Shown here piece after piece: positions 17,743 to 27,816 of a stretch of DNA of 64,000 bases. Source of the DNA: Maricaulis sp. (GTDB taxonomy: Bacteria; Pseudomonadota; Alphaproteobacteria; Caulobacterales; Maricaulaceae); contig NZ_JASBRI010000013.1 in assembly GCF_030149515.1 (NCBI RefSeq), positions 1 to 64,000 on the forward strand, read 5' to 3'. Both the position numbers and the translations under genes were made by a program. The notes under the pieces are model-generated. The model saw only the letters and a program-made list of their open reading frames with translations, made no database searches and had not been told where the DNA came from. How positions within the stretch are numbered: the stretch's first letter is position 1; each line of letters opens with the position of its first letter.

Positions 17743-19692
17743 ATGCCCATGCCGACTATGAAAACCCTCGCTTCCGTGTTCGCGCTGATGACGGCCGGCA
17801 TGTCCGGCCCTGCACTGGCGCAGGATACCGGTGCGCCATCCGTCGTTCAGCCCGAGAACTGGACGATGGAGCAGCAGGGTTCGATGTCCGTCGTAACCGC
17901 GCCGGAAGGCAATCTCGACATTGCCGTGATCGAGGTCGGTCCGGCCGACGATGCGCTCGCTGCCGCCGCGGCGGCCTGGCAGGTCTACGATCCGCAGGCG
18001 CAACGCTCCGTCGAGCTGACCACGCCGGCAGCGTCCGAGAATGGCTGGGACCAGCGGGTCAGTATCCGCTATGCGACCTCCCCGTCCGAACAGGCCACGG
18101 TGAGTGCGCTGGCGCTGCGGCAGGGCGATGACTGGACCGTGGTGATCGTCAACGGCGCCCAGTCCACCGCCAATGTCCGTTCGGCCGCCGTATCCCTGGC
18201 CCGGGATTCCGTGCAGGCCGACGGCTACGAGCCCGAGGACTTTTCCGGCCAGACCGCCCATCGCCTGACCCCGGAACGCATTGCGCTGCTGCGCGACTTC
18301 GTCGCCGAAGCCGCCGAGACGCTCGATGTGCCCGGCGTGGGACTGGCCCTGATCGACCAGGGCGAGGTGGTTTTCGAAGGCGGTGTCGGTGTGCGTTCGC
18401 TGGACAACCCGGCACCCGTCGATGCGGATACCCGCTTCATGATCGCCTCCAACACGAAGGGTATGTCGACCCTCCTCCTGTCCATTCTGGTGGACCGGGG
18501 CGAGCTCGACTGGGACCAGCGCGTTGTCGACCTCTATCCCGAATTCCGGCTCGGCTCGGACAGCACGACGGAGTCCACCCTCGTCCGCCACCTCCTGTGC
18601 GCCTGCACCGGGCTTCCGCGCAAGGATTGGGGTTTCATCCTGGCCGATCAGGATACCCCCGCCTCGGACGTGTTCCGGCAGTTGTCCGAGACCCAGCCGA
18701 CCAGCGCATTCGGCGAGCTGTTCCAGTACAATAACAATATGGCGGCCGCGGCCGGCTATGTCGGCGGCGCACTGGCCTATCCCGACATGGAAATCGGTGC
18801 GGCCTACGACCGGGCCATGGACGCGCTGATCTTCCAGCCTCTGAACATGCCGGACACCACGTTCGATTTCGATGCGGGGGAAAGCGGAAACTGGGCGCCG
18901 CCCCACGGGCTCGATGTCGACGGCAACCAGACCGTGATGTCGAACCATTTCAACCGGGGCGTCTATCCCTACCGGCCGGCTGGCGGCGCTTTTTCCACCG
19001 CTTCCGACATGGCCCACTACGTCCAGCTCGAACTGTCCCGCGGCCTGACGCCGGACGGCGAACGCCTGGTCAGCGAGGTGAATCTTCTGGCGCGGCGTGA
19101 ACCGGGCGTCCAGGTGGCCGAAGACGTCTGGTACGGCATGGGCCTGTTCAACGAGGAACACTGGGGCGTGCCCGTCGTCACCCATGGCGGTACCCTGCTC
19201 GGCTATCACAGCAATTGGTACGCCCTGCCCGAAGCCGGAGTCGGGGCCGTCATCATGGTCAATGCCGATACCGGTGCTGCGATGTTGCGTCCCTTCCTGC
19301 GCCGTCTGGTGGAAGTCCTCTATGACGGCCACCCCGAAGCGATGAGCCAGATCGAGGCGGCTGCGGCGCGCCTGGACGCACAGACACAGGTCCGCCGCCA
19401 AGGTCTCGACATCCCCGGCGACACGGCGGTCCTGGGCGCCCTGGCCAGCCGTTATGAGAGCCCGGGCATCGGCACGATCACGATCTTCGAGAATGAGGGC
19501 CAGACGTGGATCGAAGCCGGCTCCATCCGCGCACCGCTGGCAACGCGGCAGAACCCCGACGGGACGGTCTCCATCGTCTCGATCGGCCCGGGCGCTATCA
19601 GCCTGGAAGCCGAAGTCGGCATGGAAGACGGCGCCAAAACCCTCACCCTCCGCGACAGCCAGCACGTCTACCTCTACACGGAGACGCGCTGA
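17743..19692 (+). CDS. Exported serine hydrolase with unusual N-terminal domain
   Basis: A 649-residue protein. The start at 17743 is chosen for GAGGAG nine bases upstream and because it opens the signal peptide (residues 1-27, PALAQ). Residues 30-190 form an extra domain seen in some large beta-lactamase-like exported enzymes, with no assigned function. The catalytic domain has S236-N-T-K239, a YNNN motif and VTHGGTLLGYHSNW. A C-terminal beta domain follows. It is the last gene of the plus-strand hydrolase series, starting 11 nt after its neighbour and ending next to IS6-family debris. Substrate unknown; it is more distant from the other three hydrolases of the island than they are from one another. 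Confidence 0.85.
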   Translation: MPMPTMKTLASVFALMTAGMSGPALAQDTGAPSVVQPENWTMEQQGSMSVVTAPEGNLDIAVIEVGPADDALAAAAAAWQVYDPQAQRSVELTTPAASENGWDQRVSIRYATSPSEQATVSALALRQGDDWTVVIVNGAQSTANVRSAAVSLARDSVQADGYEPEDFSGQTAHRLTPERIALLRDFVAEAAETLDVPGVGLALIDQGEVVFEGGVGVRSLDNPAPVDADTRFMIASNTKGMSTLLLSILVDRGELDWDQRVVDLYPEFRLGSDSTTESTLVRHLLCACTGLPRKDWGFILADQDTPASDVFRQLSETQPTSAFGELFQYNNNMAAAAGYVGGALAYPDMEIGAAYDRAMDALIFQPLNMPDTTFDFDAGESGNWAPPHGLDVDGNQTVMSNHFNRGVYPYRPAGGAFSTASDMAHYVQLELSRGLTPDGERLVSEVNLLARREPGVQVAEDVWYGMGLFNEEHWGVPVVTHGGTLLGYHSNWYALPEAGVGAVIMVNADTGAAMLRPFLRRLVEVLYDGHPEAMSQIEAAAARLDAQTQVRRQGLDIPGDTAVLGALASRYESPGIGTITIFENEGQTWIEAGSIRAPLATRQNPDGTVSIVSIGPGAISLEAEVGMEDGAKTLTLRDSQHVYLYTETR

Positions 19693-19696
19693 GAGG

Positions 19697-19868
19697 GGTG
19701 AAGGCAGACAAACGTGGTCCGGTCTCGGGAGTCTGGGGCCTCGCCCGGATGGACGTCGCGACCAGCGTTCCGAACCGGTTCCACCGCAACCGCACCGTCT
19801 CGTGCGTGATGCCGATGCCGCGCTCACGGAGCATACCGTCCACGTTCCGCAGCGACACCGGAAAGCGG
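19697..19868 (-). pseudogene. Internally deleted IS6-family element (transposase fragment joined to right end)
   Basis: Reading on the minus strand from 19868, RFPVSLRNVDGMLRERGI-ITHE...RWNRFG matches residues about 22-65 of the intact transposase next door (RFPLLLRNVEDLLHERGI), then runs straight into a 40-base right-end sequence at 19697-19736 that is homologous to those at 1523 and 19869. The middle and C-terminal parts of the gene are gone. The intact IS abuts its broken 5' side, so this is an older element into which, or next to which, the newer one arrived. Confidence 0.75.
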
Positions 19869-20675
19869 GGTGTTGTCAGACTAACGCTAACGGGTCTCGC
19901 CAAGTCTGCGGACACGCTCCCTCAGGCGGCCAACAGCTGTCGCCATTCGCAAAGCGCGGCATCGCGGAGAGCTTTGAACCTGGGTCTGCGTTCGAGCGCG
20001 CGATCGTTGTTGAAGTGGTTGTGGACGGAGGCGTGAGCGGCGGCGAATTTCTGCAGACTTCGCATCTGCCTGAACCGCGCCATCGCCCGCTCCCGTCTTC
20101 GAAATGGTAGATGTGGGTTCTCAGCGCGATTGTTTTCGTCCCGACCTGTGACCTGACGATCGGCGTTGCCGATCTTGCGCATGGCTGCGCCGTACGACCG
20201 AAGGCGATCCGTAACGATTTCCTCCGGCCGGCCGTAGCGCCTCATCGCTTTCTTCAGGAATTTCAGTGCTGAAGCCTGGTCTCGGGTCTTTGTGACAAAG
20301 GACTCCAGCACCTCGCCTTCGTGATCGACCGCACGCCAGAGATAGTGGGTTTGGCCATCTATTTTTACGGAGACCTCATCCAGGTGCCACCGCCATTGGG
20401 TGACCTGACGGAGCTGCTGAGATCGACGCTTCTTTATCTCGCGCGCCATCATCGGGCCGAAGCGGTTCCACCAGTAACGGACCGGCTCGTGGCAGATGTC
20501 GATGCCGCGCTCGTGAAGAAGGTCCTCCACGTTCCGCAGCAAGAGCGGGAACCGGATATACATCATCACCGCCAGGCGGATGATCTCAGGCGAGGTTTTG
20601 AAGTAGCGAAATGGGTTGGTCATCCGGTCACAGTCACCCGATCACCGCTAACGAGCTGTTTCCTCTGACAGTGCC
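19869..20675 (-). mobile_element. IS6-family insertion sequence, apparently complete (807 bp)
   Basis: The element is bounded by related terminal repeats: GGTGTTGTCAGA at 19869-19880 and, inverted, TCTGACAGTGCC at 20664-20675 (consensus GGYRYTGTCAGA). Size and single transposase fit the IS6/IS26 group. No 8-bp target duplication is visible (GAAAGCGG on one side, TCAGAAAA on the other), which suggests later recombination at one end. Its right edge is 11 bp from the 3' end of tRNA-Ser. Confidence 0.85.
19922..20623 (-). CDS. IS6-family transposase
   Basis: A 233-residue DDE transposase. An N-terminal helix-turn-helix region (LLRNVEDLLHERGIDICHEP) is followed by the catalytic residues: D in WHLDEVSVKI, D in EEIVTDRLRSYG, and E in NNRAENPHLPFRRRER. 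Full length for IS6/IS26 enzymes and without frameshift, so it may still be active. IS6 elements move by replicative cointegrate formation and can capture or delete adjacent DNA, which is relevant to the flanking right-end relics. Confidence 0.93.
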   Translation of the reverse strand: MTNPFRYFKTSPEIIRLAVMMYIRFPLLLRNVEDLLHERGIDICHEPVRYWWNRFGPMMAREIKKRRSQQLRQVTQWRWHLDEVSVKIDGQTHYLWRAVDHEGEVLESFVTKTRDQASALKFLKKAMRRYGRPEEIVTDRLRSYGAAMRKIGNADRQVTGRDENNRAENPHLPFRRRERAMARFRQMRSLQKFAAAHASVHNHFNNDRALERRPRFKALRDAALCEWRQLLAA

Positions 20676-20684
20676 TCAGAAAAT

Positions 20685-20776
<92 letters not shown>

Positions 20777-20848
20777 GCGGGGATGCGGGTTGTGACTGAG
20801 CGGTCGAACAAAATCAAGAGGAGATCACTGGCAATTACCAGCGCAGGG

Positions 20849-20914
20849 CGACCACTCCGGCACGTCTCCGCACGGGGAGCGCGCTTTCTGGCGGAGACGG
20901 GAGGCAAAATCAAG
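20849..20914 (-). repeat. Decayed duplicate of the tRNA-Ser 5' region
   Basis: Bases 20849-20871 match 22 of 23 bases of tRNA-Ser and flank at 20756-20778 (complement of the acceptor and D arm). The downstream string CAAAATCAAG at 20809 recurs at 20905, a similar offset (93 and 96 bp). Only the 5' part of a tRNA is recognisable; no anticodon or T arm remains. It is a relic of tandem duplication or of recombination at the tRNA. Confidence 0.6.
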
Positions 20915-20957
20915 GGAGGTGTGCTGTCGAATGCCAGCCCTTGAGGCTTTCCTCGCA

Positions 20958-20985
20958 TTGACTCTGCTGTGCGCATGCGTATAAC
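20958..20985 (+). promoter_or_regulatory. Sigma-70-type promoter for rplU-rpmA
   Basis: TTGACT at 20958-20963 and TATAAC at 20980-20985 with 16 bp between. Transcription would begin near 20992, giving a leader of about 130 nt before rplU that contains small hairpins (for example CTCCG-GGCATA-CGGAG). The rest of 20777-21124 holds the tRNA relic and no gene. Confidence 0.6.
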
Positions 20986-21124
20986 GCCCGCTCCTGCTCG
21001 CGCGGCCTGCCGTGGCGGGCCCATAAACCGTGAACAACGCTCCGGGCATACGGAGTGAAGAAAAAGGACCCGCCGGCCGCAAACCGGGTGCCGGACGGGA
21101 TCGGACAGAAGGACAGAGACGATC

Positions 21125-21817
21125 ATGTTCGCAGTGATCAAGACCGGCGGCAAGCAGTACCGCGTTGCCACCGGAGACGAAATTCGCATCGAAAAGGTCG
21201 ACGGCGCGCCCGGCGACACGCTGGCGCTCGGCGACGTTCTCATGCTGGGCTCGGATGCCGGCGTGACGGTCGGTTCGCCGGTCGTGGACGGCGCCCAGGT
21301 GATCGGCGAGCTGGTCGAAACCAACCGCGCCAAGAAGATCATCGTCTTCAAGAAGCGCCGCCGCCAGAATTACCGCCGCACCAAGGGCCACCGCCAGTGG
21401 GGCTCGCTCGTGCGCATCGCGGAAATCGTCGCGCCGGGCGACAAGGCTAAGACCAAGCTGAAGAGCACGACGGCCGCCCCGAAGACCGAGGACGCACCCA
21501 AGGCCGAGCCGAAGGCGAAGGCGAAGGCGCCGGCCAAGAAGGCTGCAGCGCCCAAGGCCGAAGTCAAGACCGCAGCGCCCAAGAAGGCCGCTCCGAAAAA
21601 GGCCGCAGCCAAGGCCGCCAATGACGACCTGACCCAGCTGACGGGCATCGGCCCGGCGCTGGCGACGAAGCTGAACGAAGCCGGTGTGACGTCCTTCGCC
21701 CAGATCGCGGCGTGGACGGATGCCGACATGGACGCCCTGGGCGAGACCATCACGGGTCTCAAGGCCAAGGCAGAGAAGAATGACTGGATCAACGCCGCCA
21801 AAGCGCTGGCGTCGTAA
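21125..21817 (+). CDS. rplU: 50S ribosomal protein L21 with helix-hairpin-helix tail
   Basis: Residues 1 to about 103 are a normal L21 (FAVIKTGGKQYRV start, KRRRQNYRRTKGHRQ RNA-binding segment). A Lys/Ala/Pro linker follows to about residue 158, then a helix-hairpin-helix domain (DLTQLTGIGPALATKLNEAG) to residue 230, about double the usual 103 residues. Such tails occur in several alphaproteobacterial L21 proteins; their role is unknown, possibly rRNA or DNA contact. It is followed 16 nt later by rpmA, the standard order. Confidence 0.97.
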   Translation: MFAVIKTGGKQYRVATGDEIRIEKVDGAPGDTLALGDVLMLGSDAGVTVGSPVVDGAQVIGELVETNRAKKIIVFKKRRRQNYRRTKGHRQWGSLVRIAEIVAPGDKAKTKLKSTTAAPKTEDAPKAEPKAKAKAPAKKAAAPKAEVKTAAPKKAAPKKAAAKAANDDLTQLTGIGPALATKLNEAGVTSFAQIAAWTDADMDALGETITGLKAKAEKNDWINAAKALAS

Positions 21818-21833
21818 TCGGAGGGCTTAAGCA

Positions 21834-22103
21834 ATGGCTCACAAAAAGGCAGGCGGCTCGTCCCGTAACGGCCGCGACAGTGAAGGCCGGCGCCTCGGCG
21901 TCAAGAAGTTCGGCGGCCAGACGGTCATTCCGGGCAATATCATCGTGCGCCAGCGCGGCACCAAGGTGAATCCCGGCACCAATGTCGGCATGGGCAAGGA
22001 CCATACCCTTTATGCCCTTACCGAAGGCCGTGTCGTGTTCGCCAAGAAGTCCGGCGGCAAGGCGTTCGTATCGGTCGAACCGATTGCCGACGCAGCCGAA
22101 TAG
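21834..22103 (+). CDS. rpmA: 50S ribosomal protein L27
   Basis: An 89-residue L27 beginning [20 protein letters not shown], the N-terminal tail that reaches the peptidyl-transferase centre, and containing [16 protein letters not shown]-type sequence (here [15 protein letters not shown]). Full length and cotranscribed with rplU. A strong intrinsic terminator follows at 22161. Confidence 0.98.
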   Translation: MAHKKAGGSSRNGRDSEGRRLGVKKFGGQTVIPGNIIVRQRGTKVNPGTNVGMGKDHTLYALTEGRVVFAKKSGGKAFVSVEPIADAAE

Positions 22104-22160
22104 GGCAGCTCCACATAGCCGGGCTGTCCGCATAGCGGGGTCCGGGAGCGCATAATGCGC

Positions 22161-22197
22161 AAAAGGGGAGACGGACCGCCGCCTCCCCTTTTGTTTT
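22161..22197 (+). terminator. Intrinsic terminator of rplU-rpmA
   Basis: AAAAGGGGAG at 22161-22170 pairs perfectly with CTCCCCTTTT at 22183-22192 and is followed by GTTTT, giving a 10-bp stem with a U-rich 3' side. Confidence 0.85.
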
Positions 22198-22222
22198 GCC
22201 TGAATTCCCCAGGGAGCGGACC

Positions 22223-22792
22223 ATGGGTCCCCGGATCGAAACCGAACGCTGTCTGTTGCGCCTGCCCGAACTGGCCGACGCCCCCGCCATCGCCACCTAT
22301 TGCGGCGATTACGACGTGGCCAAGAACACGGCGCGCATTCCCCATCCCTATCCCGCACTGGGTGCGGAAATGTGGGTGCTGATCACCCGCGCGGGCTGGA
22401 AGCCGGCGGGCAACCAGTCGCTCACGGTCGAGCATGAGGGCGCGGTCATCGGCGGCGGCGGCGTATTCCGGCGCAAGCCGGATGCGGACTGGGAGATCGG
22501 CTACTGGATCGGCAAGCCCTGGTGGGGGCAGGGTTTCGCCACCGAGATCGGCCGGGCGCTGGTCGAACTGGGCACGAAGACGCTGGGCGCCGACCGGCTG
22601 ATCGCCGGCCATTACGACGACAATCCCGCCTCGGGCCGCGTGCTGGAAAAGCTGGGCTTTCGCTATACGGGCGAGAGCGACGAACTCTTCGCCATGGCCC
22701 GGATGGGCAAGGCGCGCAGCCTGGACATGGTGCGGGAGGCCAGGGGCTGCGACGTGCCAAGCCGGACCGAACACGCTATAGCGGCCGGATAG
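22223..22792 (+). CDS. GNAT-family N-acetyltransferase, RimJ/RimL-like
   Basis: A 189-residue GNAT protein. Start ATG 22223 follows AGGGAGCGGACC. The N-terminus (IETERCLLRLPELADAPAIA) and the acetyl-CoA-binding segment (IGYWIGKPWWGQGFATEIG, then NPASGRVLEKLGF) are typical of ribosomal-protein or small-molecule acetyltransferases of the RimJ/RimL type. It lies between the rpmA terminator and obgE, 15 nt before the latter, a common alphaproteobacterial arrangement. The acceptor is unknown. Confidence 0.88.
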   Translation: MGPRIETERCLLRLPELADAPAIATYCGDYDVAKNTARIPHPYPALGAEMWVLITRAGWKPAGNQSLTVEHEGAVIGGGGVFRRKPDADWEIGYWIGKPWWGQGFATEIGRALVELGTKTLGADRLIAGHYDDNPASGRVLEKLGFRYTGESDELFAMARMGKARSLDMVREARGCDVPSRTEHAIAAG

Positions 22793-24952
<2,160 letters not shown>

Positions 24953-24960
<8 letters not shown>

Positions 24961-25564
24961 GCCCGCGCCCGCCCCGCCGCTCAAGTCGGAAGCCGTCAAG
25001 CCGGGCATGCGTATCGGCCTGTTCGGCGGCACGTTCGATCCGCCCCATGCCGGCCATCTCCACGCCGCGCGGACCGCGATGCGGCGGCTGCGCCTGGACC
25101 GGGTATGGTGGCTGGTCTCGCCGCAAAACCCCCTGAAGGCCCGTCAGGCCGGCGATCTGGCAAGGCGCATGGATGCGGTGCGCGATCTGGCCCGTGATCC
25201 CGGCATGGTGATCAGCGACATCGAGGCCCGGCTGGGCACCAACCGGACCATAGACCTGCTGGGCGCGCTGAAGGCGCGGCACCGGGATGTGCACTTCGTC
25301 TGGATGATGGGGGCCGACAATCTTGCCGGCATCCACCGCTGGGCCGACTGGCAGGGCATTTTTTCCTCTGTCCCGGTCGCCGTGATCGCCCGGCCGACCG
25401 ATGCGGTGCGCGCCCGCCTCTCGCCGGCCGCCCAGGTCTTTTCCGCCAGCCGCGTGTCCGAATCGCAGGCGAGAAGCCTTGCCGGCCGGCCCGCACCGGC
25501 CTGGACCTATCTGACCGCGCGGCTGCATCCGCATTCCTCGACCGCGCTTCGCGAGCGGGCCTGA
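24953..25564 (+). CDS. nadD: Nicotinate-nucleotide adenylyltransferase
   Basis: A 203-residue nucleotidyltransferase of the NaMN adenylyltransferase type: GLFGGTFDPPHAGHLHAA (H-x-G-H motif), WWLVSPQNPLK, and a C-terminal (I)SASRVSESQAR segment equivalent to the I-S-S-T-x-I-R motif. It makes deamido-NAD in NAD biosynthesis. The ATG at 24953 overlaps the end of proB. An alternative internal start at MRIGLFGGT would remove the first 18 residues. Confidence 0.93.
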
Positions 25565-25610
25565 CTCGGATTGGCGCTGAACGCTCGAACCGGGCCGCGA
25601 AGCATGTTAT

Positions 25611-26063
25611 ATGTCGGTCTCGTTGTTGTGGATGTCAGAGAGGACACCAGCCCTGTCTACGGAATTATCGCGCCGTAAGGAGCAAGAATCGGCTGCCGCC
25701 GTCCGAGTTACCGGCGACGACACGCATGTCGAGGAACTGGAAACCCTGGTTCTGGACTCGCTGGAAGATGACAAGGCCGAGGATATCGTCGCCATCGATC
25801 TTCGTGGCAAATCTTCCGTCACCGATATCATGATCGTCGCCTCCGGGCGGTCGGCCCGGCACGTCAACGCGCTGGCCGATCATCTCGTGCGCAAACTCAA
25901 GGAACACGGGCAGGGCAAGGCCCGGGTCGAGGGCATGCAGACCTGCGACTGGGTTCTGATCGATGTCGGCGATGTCATCGTCCACCTGTTCCGGCCGGAA
26001 GTGCGCAGCTTCTACAATCTGGAAAAGATGTGGTCGGTCGAGCCCGAAGCGACGGCGTCCTAG
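25611..26063 (+). CDS. rsfS: Ribosomal silencing factor RsfS (Iojap)
   Basis: A frame of 150 residues with the RsfS core from about residue 40 (LVLDSLEDDKAEDIVAIDL, then DWVLIDVGDVIVHLFRPE and FYNLEKMW). RsfS binds L14 and blocks subunit joining when nutrients are scarce. The start is uncertain: ATG at 25611 or 25632 are available and the first 40 residues are not part of the conserved domain. nadD-rsfS-rlmH is a common order. Confidence 0.93.
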   Translation: MSVSLLWMSERTPALSTELSRRKEQESAAAVRVTGDDTHVEELETLVLDSLEDDKAEDIVAIDLRGKSSVTDIMIVASGRSARHVNALADHLVRKLKEHGQGKARVEGMQTCDWVLIDVGDVIVHLFRPEVRSFYNLEKMWSVEPEATAS

Positions 26064-26534
26064 GTGAAGCTTCGCATTGCCGCGCTGGGCCGGATGAAGT
26101 CCGGTCCCGAACGCGAACTCGTCGATACCTATGCGGATCGGTGCACCGCCACCGGGCGGCCCATCGGCTTGGGGCCGCTGGTCGAGACCGAGATAGACAA
26201 TCGCGCCTTCAAGACGGCCGGCGAGGAAAGCCGGGCCCTGGCCGCCAGCCTCGAGCCCGGCGCCAGGCTGATCCTGCTGGACGAGCGCGGCAGGGTCCTG
26301 ACGTCGCGCGATTTTGCCGGCACGCTGGGCCGCTGGCGCGACGAGGGCGCGCGCGAGGCCGTGTTCTGCATCGGCGGCGCGGACGGTCACGACCGGACCC
26401 AATTGCCCCGGCCCGACCTCATGCTGGCCTTCGGTCCCGCGGTCTGGCCGCACAAGCTGGTCCGGGTCATGCTGGCCGAACAGCTCTACCGGGCGGTGTC
26501 GATCCTGGCCGGGTCACCCTATCATCGCGATTGA
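26064..26534 (+). CDS. rlmH: 23S rRNA (pseudouridine1915-N3)-methyltransferase
   Basis: A 156-residue SPOUT methyltransferase starting at a GTG directly after the rsfS stop. The SAM-binding knot is visible as FCIGGADGH and LAFGPAVWPHKLVRVMLAEQLYRA (key residues GP, H and EQLYRA), and SPYHRD at the C-terminus is the RlmH signature (usually YHR/H). It modifies helix 69 of 23S rRNA. Confidence 0.96.
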   Translation: MKLRIAALGRMKSGPERELVDTYADRCTATGRPIGLGPLVETEIDNRAFKTAGEESRALAASLEPGARLILLDERGRVLTSRDFAGTLGRWRDEGAREAVFCIGGADGHDRTQLPRPDLMLAFGPAVWPHKLVRVMLAEQLYRAVSILAGSPYHRD

Positions 26535-26565
26535 GCGCAAGCCCATACCGCTCTAGCCTCCCCTC

Positions 26566-27786
26566 ATGTTGAGCCTCGCTCTCGCCCTTATCCTGTACCA
26601 GTCCCAACCGGCCACTCCACCGGATCCGGAGGAAGCCGCGCGCCTGGAACAGGAGGAACGCGAGGCTGCCGCCCGAGCCGGAGCGGCCCACCGCCAGGCC
26701 GAGGCGCTGGCCCGTGAAATTGCCCTGATGCAGCGCCAGCTGGTCGAACTCGGCCAGCGGGTCAGCGCCAGCGAGACTGCCGCCCAGGAAACCCAGGCGG
26801 AGCTGGCTCGCCTGGGCGGGGAGGAGGCCGCCATCCTGGCCCGGCTGAATTCGGACCGGGAAGCGCTGATCGCGCTTCTGGCCGCGATCCAGCGCATCGA
26901 GACACAGGCCCCGCCCGCCATTCTCGCCGCCCCCGACGATGCGGCGAATGCGGCCCGGGCCGCGGCCCTGATGGCCGATGTGGCGCCGGCACTGCGCGAG
27001 CGGGCCGGCGCACTGGCGGCGCAGCTGGAGGATTTGCGGGCCCTGCGCGCCGGTATCGAACGCGAGCGGGAAACCCTCACACTCGCCGAGGACATGCTGG
27101 CCTCCCAGCGGCTTGAACTGGAAGTGCTGATCGCCGAACGCCGGGCCCTGGAAGCACGGCGGCGCAACGAAGCCGTCGAATTGCTGGAAGCCTCCTCCAG
27201 TGCCGGCGAACGTGCGCGCTCGATCCGCAGCCTGATCGGCGAACTGTCCCGCATGGCCGAGGTAACACCCACGCTCAGCCCGCGCCGGCTGGAACTGGAC
27301 GATGCGATCCCGGAACCCCGCATGCGGCCGCCGCGCGAACTCGTGGCCGCCCGCATGCCCACGGCGCCGCTGGAGACCCTGCGCTTTGCCGATGCCCGCG
27401 GGCGGCTGCGCACACCGGCCACCGGCCATATCGTGCACCGCTTCGGCGAGGTGACCGAAGATGGCACACGGTCTGACGGAATTTTCATTCGTACCCGGCA
27501 GAGGGCGCAGGTAGTCTCTCCGTTCGACGCCCGCGTCGAGTTCGCGGGGCCGTTCAACACCTACGGCGGTCTCTTGATACTGAATGTCGGCGATGGCTAC
27601 TATATCGTACTGGCTGGCATGGCGGTGACCTATGCCAGTGTCGGTCAAAGCGTCCTGGCAGGCGAACCTGTCGGCGCGATGCCCGACCGGACCCAACCGG
27701 CACCGGATTTGTATCTGGAGCTGCGTCGAAACGGTGATGCGGTCGATCCGGCTCCCTGGATCCGGAACCTCGCAGAAACCGGCTAG
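26566..27786 (+). CDS. envC: Murein hydrolase activator, EnvC-like, with degenerate LytM domain
   Basis: A 406-residue protein: short hydrophobic N-terminus, coiled coil (about residues 20-235, rich in Ala, Glu and Leu), then a LytM/M23-type domain (residues 270-400). The zinc ligands of active M23 peptidases are absent: the position of the first histidine reads HRFGEVTEDGTRSDG and the H-x-H motif is replaced by DLYLELRRNG. This fits EnvC-type activators that switch on amidases at the septum rather than cut peptidoglycan. It precedes ctpA by 30 nt, the usual alphaproteobacterial order. Confidence 0.9.
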   Translation: MLSLALALILYQSQPATPPDPEEAARLEQEEREAAARAGAAHRQAEALAREIALMQRQLVELGQRVSASETAAQETQAELARLGGEEAAILARLNSDREALIALLAAIQRIETQAPPAILAAPDDAANAARAAALMADVAPALRERAGALAAQLEDLRALRAGIERERETLTLAEDMLASQRLELEVLIAERRALEARRRNEAVELLEASSSAGERARSIRSLIGELSRMAEVTPTLSPRRLELDDAIPEPRMRPPRELVAARMPTAPLETLRFADARGRLRTPATGHIVHRFGEVTEDGTRSDGIFIRTRQRAQVVSPFDARVEFAGPFNTYGGLLILNVGDGYYIVLAGMAVTYASVGQSVLAGEPVGAMPDRTQPAPDLYLELRRNGDAVDPAPWIRNLAETG

Positions 27787-27816
27787 GAATGTCGCGCTCA
27801 AAGGACGCGAGCTCGC

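Noticed and set aside
1852-19692. Beta-lactamase-fold genes as antibiotic resistance
   Set aside because: The S-x-x-K/Y-x-N/H-G-G pattern, large size and extra domains fit D-aminopeptidase or esterase branches, and the neighbours are catabolic; there is no AmpR-type regulator.
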